Source: GCA-002713455 sp964428745
GTDB taxonomy: Bacteria; Fidelibacterota; Marinisomatia; Marinisomatales; TCS55
Direction: 5' to 3'
DNA: 25,500 nt
Assembly (NCBI GenBank): GCA_964428745.1
Contig: CAYRYZ010000023.1
Span: 1 to 25,500 of the forward strand
Made by a program: the position numbers and the translations under genes
Notes under the pieces: model-generated
Seen by the model: only the letters and a program-made list of their open reading frames with translations
Told to the model about the DNA's origin: nothing
Databases searched by the model: none
In this document: positions 15,953-24,018 of the stretch, piece after piece
Layout of the letters: every line of letters begins with the position of its first letter
Position numbering within the stretch: the first letter of the stretch is position 1

Positions 15953-16913
15953 AGTTTAAGCCCATAGCTTTTCTGGCATTATTGATATAAACTTCTGCTA
16001 CTTCACTAGCTTTTTTAGCGCCCTTTTTTAAATGATTAACAACAAAATCTTTGTGATTTTCTAAATAATTTCTCTTTTTTCTATAAGGTTCAAAATAAAT
16101 CCAAAAACACTCAAATAAATCCTTCTTCACATCTCCATACCTCATCCCAGGTGTTTTAAATCTATTAACTAAATTTTCTTTTTCTGATTTATTTAAGAAT
16201 AATGAATATAGATGAAATAAAGCAGTATCAGTATCCTTGGGGTTTTGGATATCTGTAGAATCAGTGATAATTGACATAAATTTTTTACGAATAAATTTTT
16301 CTTCTCCAAAAATGGGGATGGTATTCCCATAAGATTTGCTCATCTTTTGCCCATCAATCCCAGGAATTAATTTTGTAGATTTATCAATGTCTGGTTCAGG
16401 TATGACAAAAACATCACCATAAATTTTATTAAATCTAAATGCAATGTCTCTTGTAATTTCCAAATGTTGTTTCTGATCCTGACCTACCGGTACAATTTCT
16501 CCTCCAAACAATAGAATATCTGACGCCATTAAAACAGGATAGGAATAAAGTCCCAAATTAGCTGTTAAACCTTTCGCCAATTTATTTTTATAAGAAGTTG
16601 AACGATCGAGTAGCCCTAAATTAACAATATTTGACAGTAGCCAAGTACTTTCGCAAACTTGTGGTACATCACTCTGAACCCAAAACGTTGATTTTTCTGG
16701 ATCCAAGCCTAATGATATAAAATCCATTGCTGCATTCAGTGTATTATTCGTTAAGCGATCTTTATCCTGGATTGTTGTTAAAGCATGATAATTAACAATA
16801 AAACAAAATAAATCATTCTCATTTTGATATTTGATCATTCGAGACATCATACCAAAATAGTTACCCAAATGAAGCTCGCCTGATGGCTGAATACCGCTTA
16901 AAACTCTTTTCAT
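15933..16913 (-). CDS. trpS: Tryptophanyl-tRNA synthetase
   Basis: Class I aminoacyl-tRNA synthetase that charges tRNA-Trp. The 326 residues are the normal bacterial length. The HIGH-type motif is HLGN at 15-18 and the KMSKS loop is at 190-194; GQDQKQHLE near 144-152 binds substrate. Its ATG directly follows the stop of the HNH gene (TAAATG), so the two are co-translated. The 3' end overlaps scpA. Confidence 0.96.
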   Translation of the reverse strand: MKRVLSGIQPSGELHLGNYFGMMSRMIKYQNENDLFCFIVNYHALTTIQDKDRLTNNTLNAAMDFISLGLDPEKSTFWVQSDVPQVCESTWLLSNIVNLGLLDRSTSYKNKLAKGLTANLGLYSYPVLMASDILLFGGEIVPVGQDQKQHLEITRDIAFRFNKIYGDVFVIPEPDIDKSTKLIPGIDGQKMSKSYGNTIPIFGEEKFIRKKFMSIITDSTDIQNPKDTDTALFHLYSLFLNKSEKENLVNRFKTPGMRYGDVKKDLFECFWIYFEPYRKKRNYLENHKDFVVNHLKKGAKKASEVAEVYINNARKAMGLNYEIADI

Positions 16914-17441
16914 TTAGAATGACTCCATAAAAAGGTACGGCCTCCAGGCGCTTTGCTGATCATGAATAAACTTTTGAAAATAATGTATTTTATTTGGTTT
17001 CAAGGGTTTCTTATTTAAAGGCATTTTTGCCTCATCTGGTGTACGGCTCCCTTTTTTACGATTACACTTTTGGCAAGCGACCACCAAATTTTCCCAAGTT
17101 TCTTCTCCCCCTCTATTTTTTGGCATTACGTGATCCATGGTTAATGGGCCTTTTCTTGAATCACAATATTGGCATTGATGATTATCTCGAACCAAAATAT
17201 TGCGTCTTGTTAGTATTACATCCAATTTATGATACTTCACAAAGTTTCTAAGTTTAATAATGCTAGGCAATGATAATTTAGTTGATGGAGAATGAATTGA
17301 ATCATTATAAGATTCTAATATTTCAACCTTTTCATTAAAGAAAAGGCATATAGCTCTTCTTGCAGTACAAATATCCATTGGTGCATAATTTGTATTTAAT
17401 ACCAATACAGAGCGATTTAAAATAGATCCGTTATTAATCAT
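16914..17441 (-). CDS. HNH endonuclease family protein
   Basis: The 175-residue protein has a zinc-bound HNH fold: Cys90 and Cys93 (CQYC), Asp103-His104 in MDHVMPKNRGG, Asn118, and Cys123 and Cys126 (CQKC). The N-terminal 80 residues (VLNTNYAPMDICTARRA) are typical of a broadly conserved chromosomal HNH family whose substrate is not settled; it is not a typical homing or restriction enzyme. It is the first gene of the trpS-scpAB-rluB run. TAAATTCG sits at 17447-17454, only five bases before the ATG, and may be part of a promoter that yields a near-leaderless mRNA. Confidence 0.88.
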   Translation of the reverse strand: MINNGSILNRSVLVLNTNYAPMDICTARRAICLFFNEKVEILESYNDSIHSPSTKLSLPSIIKLRNFVKYHKLDVILTRRNILVRDNHQCQYCDSRKGPLTMDHVMPKNRGGEETWENLVVACQKCNRKKGSRTPDEAKMPLNKKPLKPNKIHYFQKFIHDQQSAWRPYLFMESF

Positions 17442-17489
17442 ACCCGCGAATTTACGAACATCTTTTACTTGGATATATCAGTAAGTGAT

Positions 17490-19064
17490 TCAATTCGTAA
17501 AATTCCATGTGACTCCAAATTGAATCATTCTCCCTATCTTTTGGTACATATGATTATTCTGTATCCATATCTTATCATTTCCAAAAGCATTGAGCAAATT
17601 ATTAATTTTATAATGAATCAAAACACCTGATATATTTGTTGTTACTTCAAAATTAAAAATCAACTTATCATCAATTACCCAGTTTGGATTTGTATTTTCA
17701 AAAGGAATATGGTTAAAAGGATCAAATCCAAAAGAAGCAACTCTCCCATTTGTACCTGTAGTCCAAAAATGGGGTCTTATATCCATATTATTATTAAATA
17801 ATTTAAAGTTACCTTTAACTCCAAAAGCTGATATGGTTCCCAAACCACCTCCAATGTATGATGTGTCTAATTGACTAATAATAAAAGAATATATATTCCA
17901 ACTATTTGCAAAATTATAATTTATTTCTAAACCAATAAATTTAGATATCCTATTGGTTAAACTATCAATGACTTGATTGTTTATCTGATAAAATCCATTT
18001 GTACTAATTTTATCAGATTCAATGCCGAATTTTATTTTATTATTTTTCCAGTTTTCAAAATTACTGTTATCAATTTTTTGAATACTATTAGGGTGGACTG
18101 GCCTTGTTAATGCTTCTGACTCTAATTGAAAAAATCCTCGACCTATGTTTTTTTTATAGTTAATGGACCAAATGACAGAATTTGATTGATCTGGGTTTAT
18201 TAATTGAAACCCAGCTAATATCGAAAAATCACCGTATGATTTAGAACCATAAAAAGTTGTCCAATTAACTAAACGATTTAGATTGAAAATATTTATTTGT
18301 TGACTATCGTGGCGAATTCCAAAACTGGAATTGTTTTGAAAACCTAAATTAAGAATAAATTGAACACGATTAATGTCATTATAATTAGAATCAGTAACTG
18401 AGGTATGCTGAATTTTACGATGTTGCAAGAACTGACCAAAGTATGAATCTATCTTAAATTTGGCAAATTGCTGTTGATATCGCAATCCAGCGCTTATTAT
18501 ATTGTCATTTTCAGCGCCATTATAAAGAGAATCAGGTAATCCACTTCTAGTAACATACCTTGCTACTGATGCTTCGTATTTTTTATTTCCTCTCTTTATA
18601 CCATAATTAACTCTATATGAATGGTGGAGAGGAGATGATCCACCTAAAGGATGAATATAATGGCCTACATTACCGCCATGACTCCGTTTAAAACCTCTGA
18701 TTTCAATCATTTCATTTTTTGATTCAAAATTTGCACCTAATTCTAATTGGTCATAAGAATAGTCACCTCGATAATAGTCCAAATAGCTATTATTATTTGT
18801 TGAGTCAGGTAATCTAGAAAAAGCAGGCAATAAATCCATTCTTTGCCCAATAAACTTCTTTGATGTGTGAGGGCCATATCTTATAGGGTAAGTAGTATAT
18901 GTGCCATCAAATAGTAAAATACCTGAAGTCCAAGACTGATTCCAAAATAGTCTCCCATTATGAATAATAGAACCATTTTGCCCTCCCCAGTCAAATGGAA
19001 TAACAAAGTCTTTTTGTCCTACAAGTCCTGAAATAAATCCAAGTATAAAAAATATTTTTTTCAT
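17490..19064 (-). CDS. Outer-membrane beta-barrel resembling a plug-less TonB-dependent receptor
   Basis: I do not recognise a named gene. The 524 residues start with a signal peptide (about 1-16, cut near GLVGQ). The rest alternates short polar and aromatic beta-strands of about 10 residues with Asn/Ser-rich turns, as in outer-membrane barrels. The last strands (NNLLNAFG, then GRMIQFGVTWNF) look like the closing strands of TonB-dependent receptors, with an aromatic near the end for BAM insertion. There is no recognisable TonB box or plug domain, and the protein is short for a receptor. Its ATG overlaps the stop of the upstream ECF-type gene as ATGA, suggesting a shared transport role. A porin-like channel is the alternative. 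Confidence 0.7.
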   Translation of the reverse strand: MKKIFFILGFISGLVGQKDFVIPFDWGGQNGSIIHNGRLFWNQSWTSGILLFDGTYTTYPIRYGPHTSKKFIGQRMDLLPAFSRLPDSTNNNSYLDYYRGDYSYDQLELGANFESKNEMIEIRGFKRSHGGNVGHYIHPLGGSSPLHHSYRVNYGIKRGNKKYEASVARYVTRSGLPDSLYNGAENDNIISAGLRYQQQFAKFKIDSYFGQFLQHRKIQHTSVTDSNYNDINRVQFILNLGFQNNSSFGIRHDSQQINIFNLNRLVNWTTFYGSKSYGDFSILAGFQLINPDQSNSVIWSINYKKNIGRGFFQLESEALTRPVHPNSIQKIDNSNFENWKNNKIKFGIESDKISTNGFYQINNQVIDSLTNRISKFIGLEINYNFANSWNIYSFIISQLDTSYIGGGLGTISAFGVKGNFKLFNNNMDIRPHFWTTGTNGRVASFGFDPFNHIPFENTNPNWVIDDKLIFNFEVTTNISGVLIHYKINNLLNAFGNDKIWIQNNHMYQKIGRMIQFGVTWNFTN

Positions 19065-19591
19065 TTTTTATATTTTATATATCTTATAACAGGGGGAACT
19101 ACAACAGTAAAAACCACTGCATTTGAAAGTTCATGAAGTAAAGTAAAGCCTAAGCCTTTAAATAATGCAGCTAAAATACCGGAGAATCCAAGTCCAGCGG
19201 ATAATGGATACGATAAAAGTGTCAATAGATCATATATAAGAGTAATAGAAAATCCTAAAAAAGCTAAGCTTACCATTAATAGGAAATTAATTTTTTTTTC
19301 ATTAAATAAAGGGCGAACTATACCTCCAATAATACCAGCAAATGCCATTCCAGTTATTTGCATAAGAAATAATGGCGGAAAACTTAAACCTGATCCCATT
19401 GGATTTAGACCTGAATATATTGCCATAGCAGTGAAGCCAACTAAAGCACCCCAACCAATGCCAAGATGTACTCCAGACAAAAAAACCATCACTGTTATTA
19501 ATTCAATGTTTGGTATAAACATAAGTGAAAAGCCCATTCCTATAGCAACTGCACAAAAGATTGCCGCTCTAATCAAATTATTTAGTTCCAT
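19061..19591 (-). CDS. ECF-type transporter S component (substrate unknown)
   Basis: Integral membrane protein of 176 residues with about five to six hydrophobic helices. The opening RAAIFCAVAIGMG, followed by IPNIELITVMVFLSG and a GALVGFTAMAIYSGLNPMG segment, fits the S-component fold that captures vitamins or metals for ECF transporters. No EcfA ATPase or EcfT gene lies nearby, so it would have to use a shared module elsewhere or act alone. It overlaps the upstream HD gene by 14 bases and the downstream barrel by an ATGA. Cobalamin, thiamine or other cofactors are possible substrates; the sequence does not decide. Confidence 0.75.
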   Translation of the reverse strand: MELNNLIRAAIFCAVAIGMGFSLMFIPNIELITVMVFLSGVHLGIGWGALVGFTAMAIYSGLNPMGSGLSFPPLFLMQITGMAFAGIIGGIVRPLFNEKKINFLLMVSLAFLGFSITLIYDLLTLLSYPLSAGLGFSGILAALFKGLGFTLLHELSNAVVFTVVVPPVIRYIKYKK

Positions 19592-20543
19592 TGGACTTTT
19601 TCAATAATGGAATATTGTAATAATTATATTTACTTGTAAAATCTTCGAGGTCATGATCTTTTGAAATTGCCTGATCCATTATATTCATTTGGCTATCTAA
19701 TAGATCAATGAGATGTACAAATAGAGCTTCACTAAAAGCAGGTTTTTTAGGACTTTGCCATTCATATTTACCCTGATGTGACAATATTATGTGCTCAATC
19801 TTTAATAGTAGAGCTTTCGGAAATTTTTTAATGGATTTTGCTTCTTTCCTAACCATGTCCCTCCCAATAACTATATGTCCTAGAAGATTCCCTTGTTCAG
19901 TATAACTAGCTTGATATTCTGATTTTATTGAAAAAAGCTTTCCTATATCATGTAATAAAATACCTGTAATTACTATGTCAATATCTAGATTGTATTGCGG
20001 AGCTAGGTGCTTTGCAGATTTAAGCATAGCTAATATATGCTCTAAGAATCCTGATCGATAATTGTGATGAACTGAAACACTAGCTGGATGAGTTAATAAT
20101 TTTTCTTTATTTGAATCATATATTTTATAACTTAGCTTTTTTAAAAACGGATTCTTTATTGATCTAACAATGGCAATAATTTCTTTCCACATTACTTTTG
20201 GTTCAGTGGAGGCAATAGGAACAATTAGTGCTGGATCAAATCCATAGCGAGCATAATTTTGCACTGTGGCTTTATTGATACGTTTAATCGTAAGCTGAGG
20301 GCGATCCAAAAAAATATCAACCTCACCCTTTACAGCTAGAGCATCTCCTTTTGAAAATTTCTTGTCAAAATCTTCAACTTTGTTCCAAATTTTTGCATGG
20401 ATCTGTCCTGTACGATCTCGTAAAACTAAATCTATATAGAGATCTCCGGATCTACTATGGCGCAGGTGCTTTTCAACACATAAATAAAAACCTTGAACGG
20501 TTTCACCTTCTTTAAATTTTGAAATGGGAACTATGGGTTTCAT
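19578..20543 (-). CDS. yhaM: YhaM-like 3'-5' exoribonuclease (OB fold plus HD domain)
   Basis: Likely a metal-dependent 3'-5' exonuclease of single-stranded RNA or DNA, acting in the cytosol. The 321 residues hold an N-terminal OB fold (about 14-92) and a C-terminal HD domain with His169 (LEH), His198-Asp199 (LLHDIGK), His223, His256 and Asp280 as likely metal ligands, the order seen in the YhaM family. The length matches Bacillus YhaM. It is the first gene of a three-gene overlapping unit with the S component and barrel. Two TAAATTT-type elements lie between it and the divergent acetyltransferase gene. The name follows family resemblance. Confidence 0.85.
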   Translation of the reverse strand: MKPIVPISKFKEGETVQGFYLCVEKHLRHSRSGDLYIDLVLRDRTGQIHAKIWNKVEDFDKKFSKGDALAVKGEVDIFLDRPQLTIKRINKATVQNYARYGFDPALIVPIASTEPKVMWKEIIAIVRSIKNPFLKKLSYKIYDSNKEKLLTHPASVSVHHNYRSGFLEHILAMLKSAKHLAPQYNLDIDIVITGILLHDIGKLFSIKSEYQASYTEQGNLLGHIVIGRDMVRKEAKSIKKFPKALLLKIEHIILSHQGKYEWQSPKKPAFSEALFVHLIDLLDSQMNIMDQAISKDHDLEDFTSKYNYYNIPLLKKSNGTK

Positions 20544-20591
20544 TGAGTCTAAATTTAAGGGACAAATTTACAAAAATAATCTTAAAGACCT

Positions 20592-21071
20592 ATGTCCATC
20601 AAAATTGAAAAAGTAAGCTATAATAATTCTAAAGATCTTCAAGTTCTCAAAGCAATTCTATCAAAATGGTTTGAGAACCCAAAAGAATTAAATTGGACTG
20701 ATCCAAGAATTAACTACCCTTTTAATTTTAATAAATGGGTTGAACTCACATATAAAGATTCTAATGTTAAAAGTTTTATCTTAAAGGAAGATAAATGGGT
20801 TATTGGAATAGGGAATATAATTCTCAATAAAGATACTAAGTGTGCACACGCACTACATATTTTTATCGATTCAAAATATCGTAATAAAGGGTTTGGTACT
20901 ATAATGCTTCAACACCTAGAGACTTTAGCTAAAAATACGAAGATGACAATGATAACTATAAATGTTATGCCAAAAAATAAACCCGCATTGAAATTATATG
21001 AGAAAATTGGATTTAAAGGAATTAAATCAAATAGAGGTCAATGGTTGAAGCTTTATAAACAATTAGTTTGA
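20592..21071 (+). CDS. GNAT-family N-acetyltransferase
   Basis: Acetyl-CoA-dependent transferase of unknown substrate, 159 residues. Motif A spans about 88-110, with the acetyl-CoA-binding RNKGFG at 97-102, and motif B with NKPALKLYEKIGF at about 129-141 is typical. The N-terminal 80 residues are divergent. It is a lone plus-strand gene among minus-strand genes, divergent from the YhaM-like gene 48 bases away and convergent with the orphan gene at 21085, which may indicate an insertion of accessory origin. Base composition looks like its neighbours. Confidence 0.85.
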   Translation: MSIKIEKVSYNNSKDLQVLKAILSKWFENPKELNWTDPRINYPFNFNKWVELTYKDSNVKSFILKEDKWVIGIGNIILNKDTKCAHALHIFIDSKYRNKGFGTIMLQHLETLAKNTKMTMITINVMPKNKPALKLYEKIGFKGIKSNRGQWLKLYKQLV

Positions 21072-21090
21072 TTTGAAAAATCAACTAATT
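21061..21090. terminator. Hairpin between convergent genes, possible bidirectional terminator
   Basis: The left arm 21061-21074 pairs with the right arm 21078-21090 over about 13 base pairs with one bulged T and a three-base GAA loop. It covers the stop codons of both the acetyltransferase and the minus-strand orphan gene. The stem is A/T-rich and no clear U-run follows on either strand, so termination strength is uncertain. Confidence 0.5.
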
Positions 21091-21330
21091 TCTAGTTGCT
21101 TCTGCAATTTCTTTAAAATTGATATTATTATATTTATAGACATGACCCCATAGAAGTTTTCCCCCATATTGCCTAAACCCATCTTGATGGATAGCTAAAT
21201 CAATTTCTGTGGGAGATGTAATATTAAACTGCACTATATAAAGATCATTAATAGATCCCGGCAATGAAATATTTCGAGCATAGTGAAAATTATCAATAAG
21301 ATTGATGTGTGGCTTTAATCCTATTGGCAC
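21085..21330 (-). CDS. Small orphan protein downstream of fur
   Basis: An 81-residue frame opening with GTG at 21328-21330, ten bases inside the end of fur, with no clear SD. I do not recognise it. There are no cysteines, no signal peptide and no transmembrane segment; it looks soluble, with a mid-section rich in Ile, Asp and Tyr and a Tyr/Asn-rich C-terminus. It ends within the convergent hairpin. The tight coupling to fur and the matching end suggest a real gene or the remnant of a longer one that lost its start; a chance frame is possible. Confidence 0.45.
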   Translation of the reverse strand: MPIGLKPHINLIDNFHYARNISLPGSINDLYIVQFNITSPTEIDLAIHQDGFRQYGGKLLWGHVYKYNNINFKEIAEATRN

Positions 21331-21743
21331 TTATCACACAATACAAATAATTGATGTATATGGCGAATCATTTTAAACCCTAACTCTTCAACAATTTGAT
21401 CCTGCCTAATTTCTATAGTCTCATCCATAAATTCTTCAATTTTACCACATTTTACACATATTAAGTGATCATGATGTGCAGTATCAATTTTATTCTCATA
21501 ACGTGCAGGCCCATCTCCAATTTCAAGTTTTCTTACTAGATTGTTTTTAACTAAAACATCAATTGTCCGATAAACAGTTGCGCGAGAAGCAGAAATACCA
21601 TTCTTACGTAGAGTTAAATAAATTTCTTCAGCATCACGATGGTCATTAGTATTGCAAATTTCATCCCAAATAAATTGGCGTTGCTTTGTATATCTAAGAT
21701 TTTCTTTTTTTAATGCTTTTTTTAGAAGATTTAATGAACGCAT
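21321..21743 (-). CDS. fur: Ferric uptake regulator family repressor
   Basis: Metal-responsive transcription repressor, 140 residues from the chosen ATG at 21741-21743. The N-terminal winged helix includes SRATVYRTIDVL (about 53-64) as the recognition region. The HHDH cluster at 90-93 and two CxxC pairs (Cys96/99 and Cys136/139) supply metal sites. The longer frame from a TTG at 21788 adds an implausible Tyr-rich run from an AAT repeat and the operator. The 7-1-7 box just upstream supports autoregulation. PerR and Zur belong to the same family and cannot be ruled out. It may be followed on the same mRNA by the orphan gene, while pcrA upstream is separated by 92 bases. Confidence 0.92.
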   Translation of the reverse strand: MRSLNLLKKALKKENLRYTKQRQFIWDEICNTNDHRDAEEIYLTLRKNGISASRATVYRTIDVLVKNNLVRKLEIGDGPARYENKIDTAHHDHLICVKCGKIEEFMDETIEIRQDQIVEELGFKMIRHIHQLFVLCDKCQ

Positions 21744-21745
21744 AA

Positions 21746-21760
21746 AATAATAATAATAAT
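21746..21760. repeat. Five-copy AAT trinucleotide repeat in the fur leader
   Basis: Five tandem AAT units lie between the Fur box and the fur start codon. Copy changes would alter spacing and could tune expression without shifting a frame. Short A/T repeats also arise by chance in such AT-rich DNA. Confidence 0.7.
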
Positions 21761-21762
21761 AC

Positions 21763-21777
21763 TGATAATGAGTCTCA
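21763..21777. promoter_or_regulatory. Putative Fur box upstream of fur
   Basis: Plus strand reads TGATAAT-G-AGTCTCA. The first half matches the 7-1-7 Fur consensus TGATAATNATTATCA perfectly; the second half matches at five of seven positions. It lies 20 bases before the fur ATG, where a bound repressor would block transcription. Confidence 0.55.
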
Positions 21778-21835
21778 TAAAATAACAAATCGATTATTCA
21801 GTATGAAGGTTTATATAATATTTTGTTGTTATTTA

Positions 21836-24016
21836 TTACCCTTTGGTTGATTCAACTTTTTTGAGATTTGCAAATTTGACAACAAGTTTCTTTTTTAAAC
21901 CATCATTAAATTCAATTCCAACGCGTTGATTCTCACCCTGCCCACTAAGTGCTTGAACTTTTCCAATACCGAAAATAGAATGCTCAACATAATCTCCTAC
22001 ACTAAAGTCATCAAAAAGAACAACCGTTCTACTAACAGCTGTCTTTGTGTGTTTGCCAGGCTTACCGCCAATTACTTTTCGAGTCAATGCAGAGGTAAAT
22101 GAAATTTTCTCAAGTTTTTTCTCAGGAACCTCACTTACAAACCTTGAAACCATTCCATATAATTCATCGGATCCCAATCGTCTACGATGATTTGCATACA
22201 TCAAATAAATTTGCTCCATCGCACGTGTTAAACCAACATAAAAAAGTCGTCGCTCTTCTTCTAATTTTTCTTTTACTTCTAAAGAACTATATAATGGAAA
22301 TAATCCATCCTCAAGGCCAGTCATAAAAACTACAGGAAACTCTAATCCTTTTGCCGCATGAACAGTCATCAATGTTACACGGTTTGTCTCATCATTCCAT
22401 TGATCTAAATCTGTTAATAAAGAAACTTCCTCTAAAAATTCAGTCAAACCTCCAGCGGGTTCTCTTGCTATAAACTCATCTACACTTCTTAAAAATTCCA
22501 AAACATTTTGATGTCTATCTTTATCATCAGGTGCTGAACTATTACGATAATAATCCAAGATACCTACTTCTTCAATCAACGCACGAACAAGCTCACCTGC
22601 ATTAAGTTTTGGAAGAAGATCGCTATATTTTTTTATTGTAGTATAGAAATTTAAAATAGAATCAGCTTGTTTTCCTTTGATGCCCATGTTCTCAGGAAAA
22701 TTTAAAACTTCTATCATCTCTATCTTTTTCTTTTGAGCTTCGATAGAGCATTTATCTACAGTTTTTAACCCTATCCCTCTAGGCGGAAAATTGATTACCC
22801 TCCTTAAAGAAATAGTATCCTTTGGGTTAACAATAATAGATAAGTAACTAATTAAATCCTTTATTTCTTTTCTTTCATAAAAACGAAATCCACCAACAAT
22901 GTTATAAGGTATTCCTGAACGCCTAAAAGAATCTTCAAGGGGCCTAGATTGCGCGTTTGTACGATACAAAATTGCAAAATCGCTGAAATTTCTCTTCTCT
23001 AACTTAATCTCTTTTTCGAGTGCACTTACTAATGCATCTGCTTCTTCCATTTCATCATGCGTTTCAATCAATCCAAGTTTATTACCAGCTCCATTATCAG
23101 AAATCAATTCTTTTGGTTGCCTATCTTTATTATTTTTTACGACTGAAGTTGCTGCTTCTAAAATATTTCCCGTTGACCTATAGTTTTTTTCTAATTTATA
23201 AATTTCACACTTTTTAAATACTTTTTCAAAATTGAGGATATTCCTTATATCCGCCCCTCTCCATCCATAGATTGATTGATCATCATCACCTACTACACAA
23301 ACCTGCTGATGTACTCCAGCTAATAGCTTGATTAACATAAATTGGGGTTTATTTGTATCTTGATATTCATCTACAAGGATATATTTCCAATTCTGACGAT
23401 ATTTATCTAGTATTTCTTGATTATTATCAAATAATTCTATTGGCAATAGTAGTAAATCATCAAAATCTAATGCATTATTCTTAAATAATGACTTTTGATA
23501 GATTTTATATATATCTGCATAAGTCTTTTCAATTACTAAGTTTGACTTTCTTTTAGCAACTGAGGGGGTTACTAACTTATTTTTATAAAAGCTGATTTTG
23601 TGACGAACTTCTCGAGCATTTACATAATTCTTTGGTATAGCCATATCTTCAAGAATTACCTTGATTAAACTTATTTGATCTTGAACATCAAAAATTGAAA
23701 AATCTGAACTATATCCCAAGTGATGAATATCATTTCTTAGTATTCTCGCACAAACTGAGTGAAAAGTCCCCATGTTAACAGACGCATGCTGTTTTTTAAC
23801 CAAATCTTCAATTCTATCTCGCATTTCTTTGGCAGCTTTATTAGTAAATGTCAAAGCCAAAATATTTTCTGCTTTTACTAATTTTTTCTCAATTAAGTAA
23901 GCTACTTTATGTGTTAAAACACGAGTTTTACCACTACCAGCTCCAGCAAAGATTAAAACGGGATTACCAAATGCTTCTACAGCAGATTTTTGAGTATTGT
24001 TTAGTTTATTTTTCAT
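21836..24016 (-). CDS. pcrA: UvrD/PcrA-family DNA helicase
   Basis: ATP-driven 3'-5' SF1 helicase for nucleotide excision and replication repair, 726 residues. Walker A GAGSGKT is at 25-31, motif II DEYQDTN at 216-222, and motif III GDDDQSIYGWRGA at about 243-255; later motifs include the LMTVHAAKGLEF segment (motif V) and VGLTRAMEQ (motif VI). The C-terminus (about 675-722, VGDYVEHSIFGIGKV) is the Tudor-like domain that binds RNA polymerase in PcrA and UvrD. It starts two bases after the mltG stop, so the two are likely co-transcribed. A better symbol cannot be chosen between pcrA and uvrD. Confidence 0.95.
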   Translation of the reverse strand: MKNKLNNTQKSAVEAFGNPVLIFAGAGSGKTRVLTHKVAYLIEKKLVKAENILALTFTNKAAKEMRDRIEDLVKKQHASVNMGTFHSVCARILRNDIHHLGYSSDFSIFDVQDQISLIKVILEDMAIPKNYVNAREVRHKISFYKNKLVTPSVAKRKSNLVIEKTYADIYKIYQKSLFKNNALDFDDLLLLPIELFDNNQEILDKYRQNWKYILVDEYQDTNKPQFMLIKLLAGVHQQVCVVGDDDQSIYGWRGADIRNILNFEKVFKKCEIYKLEKNYRSTGNILEAATSVVKNNKDRQPKELISDNGAGNKLGLIETHDEMEEADALVSALEKEIKLEKRNFSDFAILYRTNAQSRPLEDSFRRSGIPYNIVGGFRFYERKEIKDLISYLSIIVNPKDTISLRRVINFPPRGIGLKTVDKCSIEAQKKKIEMIEVLNFPENMGIKGKQADSILNFYTTIKKYSDLLPKLNAGELVRALIEEVGILDYYRNSSAPDDKDRHQNVLEFLRSVDEFIAREPAGGLTEFLEEVSLLTDLDQWNDETNRVTLMTVHAAKGLEFPVVFMTGLEDGLFPLYSSLEVKEKLEEERRLFYVGLTRAMEQIYLMYANHRRRLGSDELYGMVSRFVSEVPEKKLEKISFTSALTRKVIGGKPGKHTKTAVSRTVVLFDDFSVGDYVEHSIFGIGKVQALSGQGENQRVGIEFNDGLKKKLVVKFANLKKVESTKG

Positions 24017-24018
24017 AA

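Noticed and set aside
16914..17441. HNH protein as part of a mobile intron or defence system
   Set aside because: It sits in frame-coupled housekeeping context with trpS and belongs to a broadly conserved chromosomal HNH family; no intron, toxin or restriction partner is present.
20592..21330. Acetyltransferase plus orphan gene as a toxin-antitoxin pair
   Set aside because: They are convergent on opposite strands, separated by a hairpin, and the acetyltransferase is not preceded by a DNA-binding antitoxin gene.
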